DNA of 19,510 bases from positions 1-19,510 of the forward strand of contig CBDUBS010000059.1 in the NCBI GenBank assembly GCA_965365445.1, in the 5' to 3' direction. The stretch comes from CBDUBS01 sp965365445 (GTDB taxonomy: Bacteria; Bacteroidota; Rhodothermia; Rhodothermales; DASSAV01). Positions 1 to 6,193 of this stretch are shown piece after piece. Position 1 is the stretch's first letter. Every line of letters starts with the position of its first letter. The position numbers were made by a program, and so were the translations under genes. The notes under the pieces were generated by a model. The model was not told where the DNA came from, ran no database searches, and was given only the letters and a program-made list of their open reading frames with translations.

Positions 1-133
1 CGTAACTGCCCGCCGGGTAGCTGGTGCCGTTCGCTTCAAAACCCGCCGTCGCCCGGTGCACTTCCACCCCGCTGTCGCGGAGCAGTTTGACAAGGTTGAA
101 CGCCTCGCCCCGGTCCCACTGCCGCGCCGGGCC
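1..133 (-). pseudogene. Fragment of M14-type zinc carboxypeptidase (truncated)
   Basis: Read on the minus strand, these bases encode WDRGEAFNLVKLLRDSGVEV, then HRATAGFEANGTSYPAGSY, and run off the left edge. The pattern 'xAFxLVxxLLxxGVEVxRAT...GxxYPAGSY' is what I associate with the distal part of large bacterial M14 peptidases. This is recognition from memory, not a database hit. The codons lie exactly opposite those of the + frame, so both frames stay open. The + reading here does not resemble any part of a PepSY protein. On the minus strand the resemblance fades upstream of about 133, where convincing PepSY coding begins on +. I therefore see a broken gene end joined to another gene, although the window edge hides the rest. 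The right limit is approximate. Confidence 0.45.
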
Positions 134-991
134 GACGAGCCTATGGAGTTGCACCTCGCCCCCTCCAACCGGCGCGTCTACCTCGATCCGCACCGCGCCA
201 CCCTGCTCGGCGCGCGCGGCGAAACGGATCATCTGACGGGGTGGCTGTTCCACCTGCACAGTAAGCTACTGGGCGGGGCCGCCGGAGAGCGGGTTGTGGG
301 CGGCGCAGGCCTCCTGCTCGTGTTGCTCGCCCTTACGGGCCTCGTCGGGTGGTGGCCGGGCCGTCGTAAGCTGCGGTTGGCGCTCACGGTGGCTCCGGGC
401 CGGAGCCGACGGCGCACCTTTTACGACCTGCACCGGGCCGGAGGTTTTTATACGGTCGTGTTTCTGCTGGCGGCCGGTCTGACCGGCTCGGGGCTGGTGT
501 TCCACGAAGCCGCCGAGGGACTACTGAACGGGTTCAAGGCGGACGGACCGGCGAAGCCGCCGCATTCGACTCCGTTGAAAGACGCCGAAAGGGCCACTGT
601 AGATCAGGCCGTTCGGGAGGCGCGGGCGGCGTTGCCCGGTGCGACCGTCACGTTCGTAACCCTGCCGCAGGCGCCGGAAGATCCCGTAACCGTCCGGATG
701 CGCACACCGGGCAAATGGCACCCGAACGGGCGGAGTTACGTGTACCTCGACGCCTTCACCGGGCGCGTGCTCCGGATAGACGACGCGCGCCTCGCCCCCC
801 GGGGTACGCGTATATATCAGACGTTCTACCCCATCCACATCGGCTCGGTGGGCGGCATTGGGCTGCGCCTCCTGTACGTATTGCTGGGCCTCGCGCCGAC
901 TTTCCTGGCCGTCACGGGATTCTGGCTGTGGCGCCGTCGCCCCGGCCCCAAAAGGGGCCGTTCCCGCCTCCGCCGCCGGCATGGGCCGTAG
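2..991 (+). CDS. PepSY-associated TM-helix membrane protein (5' end missing or replaced)
   Basis: Inner-membrane protein of the PepSY_TM family, often encoded beside TonB-dependent siderophore receptors and implicated in iron uptake or ferric-siderophore reduction. The frame is open to the left edge, with no start codon I trust; a GTG at 56 is the first candidate. Family resemblance starts around nt 130-150 with a 'VYLDPHRATLLG' element and a 'LHSKLLGG' element. Three predicted membrane helices follow at about nt 293-355 (ending GLVGWWPGRR), 440-502 and 857-931. Between the last two lies a PepSY-like extracytoplasmic domain containing 'WHPNGRSYVYLDAFTGRVL'. The C-terminus is a basic tail. A complete family member would have an N-terminal helix and a first PepSY domain, and both are absent here. 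The first ~130 nt reads better as a peptidase fragment on the opposite strand, so this gene is probably truncated at a rearrangement or assembly junction. A TonB-dependent receptor end lies at the other side of the window but is not adjacent. Confidence 0.82.
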   Translation, partial: VTARRVAGAVRFKTRRRPVHFHPAVAEQFDKVERLAPVPLPRRADEPMELHLAPSNRRVYLDPHRATLLGARGETDHLTGWLFHLHSKLLGGAAGERVVGGAGLLLVLLALTGLVGWWPGRRKLRLALTVAPGRSRRRTFYDLHRAGGFYTVVFLLAAGLTGSGLVFHEAAEGLLNGFKADGPAKPPHSTPLKDAERATVDQAVREARAALPGATVTFVTLPQAPEDPVTVRMRTPGKWHPNGRSYVYLDAFTGRVLRIDDARLAPRGTRIYQTFYPIHIGSVGGIGLRLLYVLLGLAPTFLAVTGFWLWRRRPGPKRGRSRLRRRHGP

Positions 992-999
992 GGCCCGCG

Positions 1000-1044
1000 G
1001 GCATCCGGCCCCGAAAAGTCCTACCTTGCGGTTTTCCTTACCCG
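1000..1044 (+). repeat. 45-bp direct repeat, copy 1 (upstream of toxin-antitoxin pair)
   Basis: Matches 1782-1826 at 43 of 45 positions, with differences only at repeat positions 9 and 13. The last 32 bases are identical. It begins 8 nt after the PepSY stop codon. It contains TACCTTGC at 1022-1029, which resembles a Bacteroidota -7 element. Unlike copy 2 it is not followed at once by a start codon; the toxin gene begins 84 nt later. It may act as the promoter of the toxin-antitoxin operon. Confidence 0.9.
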
Positions 1045-1128
1045 TTCAGTCCATTCGCCCTTAGCGAGGCCTTGCCGCCCCATTTTACGCAGGATACAGC
1101 CTGTCTGCTCGCCCGGCCTCCTCCGAAC

Positions 1129-1527
1129 ATGCAACTCGTTATCGATACTTCGGCAGTAATGGCCGTTATTTTGGTGGAGCCGGTTCGAGATGCCTTGGTG
1201 GCTTCTACTACAGGAGTGCGTCTCATAGCTCCCCCTTCCCTTCATTGGGAAATCGGTAACGCGCTCACGGCCATGTTCCGACAACGGCGCATCAACCGGG
1301 AAGAGGCAGGAAAGGCGCTCGAATTATACCATCGTATTCCTATACACCTTACTGAAATCGATCTCGAAACCGCTATAGACGTAGCCCATCGCCGCAACAC
1401 GTACGCGTATGATGCGTACATGATTGCATGCGCCCTACGGCACGAAGCGCCGTTGCTCTCGCTGGATCGGCGCCTGAATCATGCGGCCCGGGAGGAAGGC
1501 GTCCAACTCTGGGAGGTATTAGAATGA
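1129..1527 (+). CDS. PIN-domain ribonuclease toxin (VapC-like)
   Basis: Predicted Mg2+-dependent RNase toxin of a type II toxin-antitoxin system, 132 aa, a normal length for a single PIN domain. The four expected acidic residues are visible: D6 in 'VIDTSA', E41 in 'HWEIGNAL', D95 in 'YDAYMIACA' and D113 in 'LSLDRRL'. The frame is open well upstream, but this ATG gives the canonical PIN N-terminus, while the upstream part is out-of-frame PepSY coding sequence. I see no clear Shine-Dalgarno before it (cctccgaac-ATG), whereas the antitoxin that follows has a good one. The stop overlaps the antitoxin start by 4 nt (ATGA). Toxin-first order is less common than antitoxin-first for this class. The target RNA cannot be inferred. 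The pair sits between two copies of a 45-bp direct repeat. Confidence 0.88.
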   Translation: MQLVIDTSAVMAVILVEPVRDALVASTTGVRLIAPPSLHWEIGNALTAMFRQRRINREEAGKALELYHRIPIHLTEIDLETAIDVAHRRNTYAYDAYMIACALRHEAPLLSLDRRLNHAAREEGVQLWEVLE

Positions 1528-1766
1528 CCGTTTACACCTTTGCCGAAGCAAGGAGAAATCTATCCGCCGTACTGGACGAAGCACGTCAATTCGGAGCGGC
1601 ACGCATACGGCAGCCCGACGGCAGCACGTTTCTCATACAACCCGAGCGCTCTCCGCTCGACGTAGGCGGCATCGATACCGACCTGACCCCTGACGAAATC
1701 GTTTCCTTCGTTCGAGAAGGACGAGAGCGACCGTATCATCCATCGGTTGACGAACGGGACGAATAG
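1524..1766 (+). CDS. Phd/YefM-family antitoxin
   Basis: Probable cognate antitoxin of the preceding PIN toxin, 80 aa. The N-terminal half 'MTVYTFAEARRNLSAVLDEA' is typical of the Phd/YefM fold (small DNA-binding dimer), followed by '...IRQPDGSTFLIQPE'. The C-terminal half is acidic and probably disordered, and is presumably the toxin-neutralising tail. It starts at the ATG overlapping the toxin stop, preceded by GGGAGG at 1511-1516, so translational coupling plus a strong ribosome-binding site should favour antitoxin synthesis. Family knowledge predicts that the toxin-antitoxin complex represses its own promoter; no operator was identified with confidence. A GTG start far upstream in this frame was rejected because it overlaps the toxin. 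Confidence 0.85.
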   Translation: MTVYTFAEARRNLSAVLDEARQFGAARIRQPDGSTFLIQPERSPLDVGGIDTDLTPDEIVSFVREGRERPYHPSVDERDE

Positions 1767-1781
1767 CGAACCCGGGGCGCC

Positions 1782-1826
1782 GGCATCCGTCCCGGAAAAG
1801 TCCTACCTTGCGGTTTTCCTTACCCG
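1782..1826 (+). repeat. 45-bp direct repeat, copy 2 (glycosyltransferase promoter)
   Basis: Second copy of the 1000-1044 repeat, 782 bp downstream. It starts 15 nt after the antitoxin stop and ends 2 nt before the glycosyltransferase ATG. It therefore almost certainly contains that gene's promoter and untranslated leader. The two copies bracket the whole toxin-antitoxin pair. Confidence 0.9.
1804..1811 (+). promoter_or_regulatory. Putative -7 promoter element TACCTTGC of the glycosyltransferase
   Basis: Resembles the Bacteroidota -7 consensus TAnnTTTG (6 of 8, or 7 with a one-base slip). It lies exactly 17 nt before the ATG at 1829, and no Shine-Dalgarno is visible in between, suggesting a very short leader. 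The identical octamer is at 1022-1029 in repeat copy 1. No convincing -33 TTTG was found. Confidence 0.4.
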
Positions 1827-1828
1827 CG

Positions 1829-2848
1829 ATGCCTCCCGTTTCCGTCATCATCGTCACGTACAACGCCCTGGAAGTCGTTCGGAAGTGTCTGCCTTCCGTC
1901 GTCCTCTCGGGGTACCCGAACCTCGAGATCATCCTCGCCGATAATGCATCTACCGACGGCACGGCGGAGTGGGTGCAAATCCACCACCCGGAGGTGCGGA
2001 TCGTCAGGCATCCCGAGAACTGGGCGTTCTGCCGGGGCAACAACGCCGCCCTCCCCCATGCTTCCGGTGAGATCGTCGTACTGCTCAACAACGACGTAGA
2101 AACGCCGCCCGGGTGGCTGGAGCCCCTCGTAGAGCGGTTCGTTGCCGATGAACGCATCGGCGCAGCCGGACCCAAGCTGCTCGGGTACGTCGACCGCAGC
2201 CGCTTCGAGTATGCCGGAGCCGCCGGGGGTTTTCTGGACCGGCACGGCTACCCGTTCACCCGGGGCCGGATTTTCGATACGCTGGAGGAGGACCGGGGAC
2301 AGTACGACGACCCCCGCGACGTGTTCTGGGTGTCCGGCGCCGCAATCATGCTCCGCCGCTCCGCGCTGGACCGGGTGGGCCTGCTCGACGAGCGCTTCGT
2401 GATGCACATGGAGGAAATCGACCTGTGCTGGCGGCTCCGGCGAGCGGGCTACCGGGTCGTTTCGGAACCGGGTTCGGTGGTGTACCACATCGGGGGCGCC
2501 TCGCTGCCGCAGGGCAACCCCCGGAAAACCTACCTCAACTTCCGGAACAGCCTGCTCATGCTGTACAAAAACCTCCCGGATGCCGAATGGAAAAAGGTAT
2601 TCCGGGAGCGACTGCCGCTCGACGGGCTGGCGGCCTTCCGGGCGCTCGCGTCAGGCCGCCCCGGCGAGGCTGCAGCCATACTCCGCGCCTACCGGGACGC
2701 CCACCACATGGCCCCCTCCTACGACGCAGTGCGGCCCCGGCCCGGCGACCCGACGGTATTCCCTGCCTACCGGGGTTCCGTCGTGGCGGACTATTTCCTC
2801 CGGGGCCGCCGCCGCTTCAGCGACCTGCCGGAAGCCTTGTTCAGATGA
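1829..2848 (+). CDS. Glycosyltransferase family 2 (rhamnosyltransferase-like)
   Basis: Inverting GT-A glycosyltransferase, 339 aa, probably cytoplasmic or peripheral at the membrane and acting in cell-surface polysaccharide or glycoprotein synthesis. The N-terminus 'MPPVSVIIVTYNALEVV' is the standard GT2 opening. 'ADNASTDGT' (residues 37-45) is the nucleotide-binding loop. 'LLNNDV' (residues 85-90) is the metal-binding DxD equivalent. 'MEEIDLCWR' (residues 194-202) carries the usual catalytic-base acidic pair. 'VVYHIGGAS' with the following NxRN region is typical of the rhamnosyl/WbbL-like subgroup. Donor and acceptor cannot be deduced. The ATG at 1829 was chosen over a TTG at 1808, because the latter lies inside the repeat and would extend the protein beyond the GT2 start. 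It is not next to other polysaccharide genes. It ends 2 nt from the stop of the convergent T9SS gene, leaving no room for a separate terminator. Confidence 0.9.
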   Translation: MPPVSVIIVTYNALEVVRKCLPSVVLSGYPNLEIILADNASTDGTAEWVQIHHPEVRIVRHPENWAFCRGNNAALPHASGEIVVLLNNDVETPPGWLEPLVERFVADERIGAAGPKLLGYVDRSRFEYAGAAGGFLDRHGYPFTRGRIFDTLEEDRGQYDDPRDVFWVSGAAIMLRRSALDRVGLLDERFVMHMEEIDLCWRLRRAGYRVVSEPGSVVYHIGGASLPQGNPRKTYLNFRNSLLMLYKNLPDAEWKKVFRERLPLDGLAAFRALASGRPGEAAAILRAYRDAHHMAPSYDAVRPRPGDPTVFPAYRGSVVADYFLRGRRRFSDLPEALFR

Positions 2849-2850
2849 TT

Positions 2851-4590
2851 CTATTTAAGTAAGACCATGCGCTGCGTCTCGACGTGAATGCCATACTCCA
2901 GTCTACAAAAATAAACTCCGCTGGGTCGGTCCCCGGCATTCCAGCGAATACCATGCTCACCCGCCGGAAGCGTTTCATCTACCAGGCGGGCCACTTCCCG
3001 ACCCAATGCGTCAAAAATTGTCAGCCGTACGGGACTGGTTTCTGCAAGCACAAACCTGATCTGCGTTTCAGGATTGAACGGACTGGGGAATATAGCCAGT
3101 GGCGGCAATCCCTTCTCGGATAGTTCAACCCTGAGATCCTCGATGAGGGCTTGTCCTAAGCCGATCAAATAGCCGGCTTCCCGAGGGGGCACTTTGCCTT
3201 CTAAAAGCATACGCGTCTGAGCGATGAAAGCGCCGATAAATTGATGAAGTTGAGCCGTGTTGCCCGTTGCTAACTGTCGCTGTACCTCATTAATCGTACG
3301 AGTCAGTCCATTGACGAGATTCCAGTTCAACCTGTACCTACCTGCTGCCGTATAAATCGCCTCCATCAGCTGATTAGCCTGCTCGTTCAGGGGCAAATCC
3401 TTCACGGTTATCGTCACTTCGGCGGGTGCAGATGTTGCGATGCCATTGTTTACCGTAAACATTATTCGATCTACACCGGCAAACCCGATCGTGGGAGTGT
3501 ACGTCAAGTGCGGTGGATCACCGGACAGCTTGCCGTTAACGGGAGCTTGCACGATCGCGAACTGGAGAACCGCTCCGCCGCGACCCCATAGCCGTACAGG
3601 CAAGGCCACGTTTTCATTGGTTTCAAGTTGTTGTCTCTCGGCCAGCGGCTCGGTCTGACAAACGGCAACCCGTTCAAATATTTGCTGCGGAGAGGCACAG
3701 CCTTCGGCATTGCCCGTAATGTTTACCACCGGTTTCGAATACGCGAATTCACCCCCTACAATCAAATCTGCCAGTGTACATGCACAATCGCGAAGCGCGC
3801 TGTTATTCTTGAGAACAAGGGTGTACCCTACATATCTAAAACTAGATAGGCCAGATAGCGTCAACAACGCATCGTTATTTTCTATTTCCACGATTGGCGA
3901 CCCTTGATATGTTCTCAGTCCACTTAGATCAACCAGTCTGGGATTATCTGCGATTATAAATGTATATCCGGCGCTTCCCATATTGTTGAATCCATCAATA
4001 GCGACCAAGCCGGCATTATTTCGAATGATAAAATATGAATAGATTTGAAATCCTTCACTGGCGGTTGTCAGGGCATTGAAACCTTCAATCCGAATTACAC
4101 TCGGATTGTTAGTGAAGCCCAGTCCAAAACCAATGGATTGCAAACTGGGAAACCCATCGGTAGAAACGAGAGCAGGGTTATTGTTGATGTACAGTCGTCC
4201 GCCGATCTCGGTCAGATTGTCGAATCCATTCAGAGATTGTAAGGCAGCATTTTCAGAAATTGTCAGATACCCCCCAATGTTGAGCGTTCCGCCGGAGGAG
4301 CCGACATCACGAAGACCTTCCAGTCCTCTCAATGAAGTAAGGCGCGTTGTCCCTTTTATCGTCAGATCATGATACACACGTCGCAATCCACTCAAACCAC
4401 CCAAATTTGTAATATCAGAGTCAGTCGCCCCTTGCTCCGGTCCAATAGTCAGATCGAAAACATTGACGCAACTAAAAGCATCTATGTCTGCCTGCGTCCG
4501 CAAATAAATCCGATCACATGTCTGCCCATTTGTTGTTTGTAGCACACCAAGGAGTCCCACCACGGCCAGTGTCGTAGCAATAGCTTTCAT
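2851..4590 (-). CDS. Secreted T9SS-sorted protein with receptor-L-domain-like repeats
   Basis: Predicted exported surface protein, 579 aa. Residues 1-23 form a signal peptide (MKAIATTLAVVGLLGVLQTTNG). Residues ~25-320 hold repeats of the type 'LxxLxGFxxLxxIGGxLxIxNNPxL', as in receptor L-domain/leucine-rich beta-helix proteins, closed by Cys-containing segments ('RDCACTLADL', 'AEGCASP'). Next comes an Ig/cadherin-like module (NENVALPV... YTPTIGFAGVDRIMFTV), then a helical linker. Residues 501-579 form a FlgD-like type-A T9SS sorting domain with 'FNPETQIRF', 'FDALGREVARLV' and 'PSGVYFCRLE'. The T9SS removes such domains during export across the outer membrane. The start was set at the internal ATG, which is preceded by GGAGAGG and opens the signal peptide; the frame extends 17 codons further upstream. 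Base composition is lower in GC than both neighbours, suggesting a different history. The ligand is unknown. Confidence 0.87.
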   Translation of the reverse strand: MKAIATTLAVVGLLGVLQTTNGQTCDRIYLRTQADIDAFSCVNVFDLTIGPEQGATDSDITNLGGLSGLRRVYHDLTIKGTTRLTSLRGLEGLRDVGSSGGTLNIGGYLTISENAALQSLNGFDNLTEIGGRLYINNNPALVSTDGFPSLQSIGFGLGFTNNPSVIRIEGFNALTTASEGFQIYSYFIIRNNAGLVAIDGFNNMGSAGYTFIIADNPRLVDLSGLRTYQGSPIVEIENNDALLTLSGLSSFRYVGYTLVLKNNSALRDCACTLADLIVGGEFAYSKPVVNITGNAEGCASPQQIFERVAVCQTEPLAERQQLETNENVALPVRLWGRGGAVLQFAIVQAPVNGKLSGDPPHLTYTPTIGFAGVDRIMFTVNNGIATSAPAEVTITVKDLPLNEQANQLMEAIYTAAGRYRLNWNLVNGLTRTINEVQRQLATGNTAQLHQFIGAFIAQTRMLLEGKVPPREAGYLIGLGQALIEDLRVELSEKGLPPLAIFPSPFNPETQIRFVLAETSPVRLTIFDALGREVARLVDETLPAGEHGIRWNAGDRPSGVYFCRLEYGIHVETQRMVLLK

Positions 4591-4731
4591 ACCACCTCTC
4601 CTGATTGCGCACATCGGCAACCGATATGCTCGGCAGCCCATTGCCGGTTGCTGGTGACGCCCTGGGGGAACACAGATTACCCCCCCGGGACCCTTTCCAC
4701 CAATGTATGTGGCTCCGATAAACCTGGTATG

Positions 4732-5679
4732 CTACGTTGTTGTATTCTTCGGCAACTCGGGCCGACTCCGCCTCCCGCCCGGCAGCGCAGGGTACGGCAA
4801 CACGGTGAATACCACCGAGGCGAGCACCACCAGAATGCCGATGAGCGCCATCAGGGTGGGTCGCTCGCCGAAAAGCAGGAAGGCCAGCACCGACGCCCCT
4901 ACCGGCTCCAGCAGGGTCAGCAGGCCGATGAGCGCCGCCGGGAAGAAGCGGAGCGCGTAGTTCACCGAGCCGTGCCCGATGATCTGCGGCCCGAGGGCCA
5001 TGAGCAGGCACCAGCCGTAAAACGACCATGAGTACCCCAGTAACGGCGTGCCGCTGAGGACCGCCGCCGCCCAGGTTGTCAGCGCCACCACGGTGTAGAG
5101 AGGGAAAACATACGCCGTCCACGAGGTTTTTCGGCGCACCACCCGGCCGATGAGCATGTACAGGCTGACCAGCAGAGCGGCCGTCAGCGCGAGGCTGTTG
5201 CCGAACAGCGCCCGGGGGGCGGCGGAATCCGAGGCGTCGCCGAGGCCGATGAGCGCGGCGCCGGAGACGGCCAGCACGATGGCCGCCGCTTCTTTACGGC
5301 GCAGGCGCTCGCCGAGGAACAGGAAGCCGAGCACCGCCAGGAAAATCGGGCTGGAGGTGACGAGCACGGAGGAGCTCGCAACGCTCGTATGGTAGAGCGA
5401 TTCGATCCAGGTGACGAAGTGCAGTCCGAGCAGCACCCCTGCCCCGATCACGAGCCGCCAATCGCGGCCGGAGAAGCGGCGCACCTCCGGGCCGAAGCGC
5501 CGGGCGGCAAATGGGGTCAGCAGGAGCACGGCGAACAGGGTGCGCCACGCAGCGACGGCCTGCCCGGGCCCTTCGTCGGCCATGCGGACGAGGATGGCGC
5601 TGAGCGCGAAGCTCGATACGCCCACCAGCAGAATGGGGTACGCCCACCCGGGGCGGTGCGGTTCCGGGGTGGTGGTCAC
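4732..5679 (-). CDS. EamA/DMT-superfamily transporter
   Basis: Inner-membrane permease of the drug/metabolite transporter superfamily, 315 aa, with two EamA repeats and about ten predicted membrane helices. Typical features are 'VAAWRTLFAVLLL' in the first repeat, 'SSVLVTSSPIFLAVLGFLFLGERL' closing repeat 1, and 'LLTLLEPVGASVLAFLLFGERPT' closing repeat 2. The substrate is not predictable; amino acids or other small metabolites are common in the family. The frame is open far upstream, but the GTG at 5679 gives a family-like N-terminus (VTTTPEPHRPGWAYP) and overlaps the stop of the DUF4293 gene by 4 nt (GTGA), which implies translational coupling. It is the last gene of the minus-strand run, and a 141-nt gap separates it from the T9SS gene. 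Confidence 0.88.
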   Translation of the reverse strand: MTTTPEPHRPGWAYPILLVGVSSFALSAILVRMADEGPGQAVAAWRTLFAVLLLTPFAARRFGPEVRRFSGRDWRLVIGAGVLLGLHFVTWIESLYHTSVASSSVLVTSSPIFLAVLGFLFLGERLRRKEAAAIVLAVSGAALIGLGDASDSAAPRALFGNSLALTAALLVSLYMLIGRVVRRKTSWTAYVFPLYTVVALTTWAAAVLSGTPLLGYSWSFYGWCLLMALGPQIIGHGSVNYALRFFPAALIGLLTLLEPVGASVLAFLLFGERPTLMALIGILVVLASVVFTVLPYPALPGGRRSRPELPKNTTT

Positions 5680-6101
5680 CGCAGGCGGTCCATCGAGCGG
5701 ATGAGCCGGATGTCGTGGTCGATGCCGCGACGGGCGAGGTAGAACAGGATGTACACCGCTATCGGCAGCAGGAGCGCCAGGATGAGGCCCGTATCCCACC
5801 GGCCGTCGCGCGTGAGGTACAGGGCGTTGGCGAGGTACAACCCGCCGTAGAGCACCAGCATCAGCAGCAGCGTGAGCGACTGCGCCGCCACGACGATTTT
5901 GCGCTGCTGCGGCCGGTTGGCATAAGCGAATATAGCCCAGGCTGCGGCAGCGGTGGCGAGCGCGGCCGATATGAGCACGCCGGGAGCGTACCACGCGAAG
6001 CGTTCGGCGGCGGCGCTCGACCATACCGTATCGAAGAACAGAAGGGAGACGAGCGCGGCGATGCCGAGCGCGAGGTAGACGGTTTGTATACGCTGAATCA
6101 T
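5676..6101 (-). CDS. DUF4293 family integral membrane protein
   Basis: Small membrane protein, 141 aa, with four predicted helices separated by short loops. The opening 'MIQRIQTVYLALGI' and the Arg-rich C-terminal tail 'HDIRLIRSMDRLR' match what I know of DUF4293, a family of unknown function largely confined to Bacteroidota and relatives. The ATG at 6101 gives the family N-terminus; the frame extends 45 codons further but without resemblance. Its stop overlaps the EamA start. The 92-nt gap to prfC upstream contains a short G+C hairpin (6120-6134, ggggcg-atc-cgcccc). The role is unknown; its location suggests co-expression with pcrA-prfC. Confidence 0.85.
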   Translation of the reverse strand: MIQRIQTVYLALGIAALVSLLFFDTVWSSAAAERFAWYAPGVLISAALATAAAAWAIFAYANRPQQRKIVVAAQSLTLLLMLVLYGGLYLANALYLTRDGRWDTGLILALLLPIAVYILFYLARRGIDHDIRLIRSMDRLR

Positions 6102-6193
6102 GAGCAAGCAGAGGTTGCAGGGGCGATCCGCCCCGGAATCGGGAAACGGCTCGTAAAATACGGATTGGATCGGAAGGAAGAACCCCCGCCCCT

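Noticed and set aside
1096..1104. ACAGcCTGT palindrome before the toxin as an autoregulatory operator
   Set aside because: Four-base arms are too short to separate from chance; no second copy seen.
715..1128. Upstream extension of the PIN toxin frame
   Set aside because: It lies within PepSY coding sequence in another frame and lacks PIN-family resemblance; the ATG at 1129 gives the canonical start.
4664..4685. GGGGG ... CCCCC hairpin between the EamA and T9SS genes as a terminator
   Set aside because: Short stem with an 11-nt loop and no T-tract in the minus direction; insufficient evidence.
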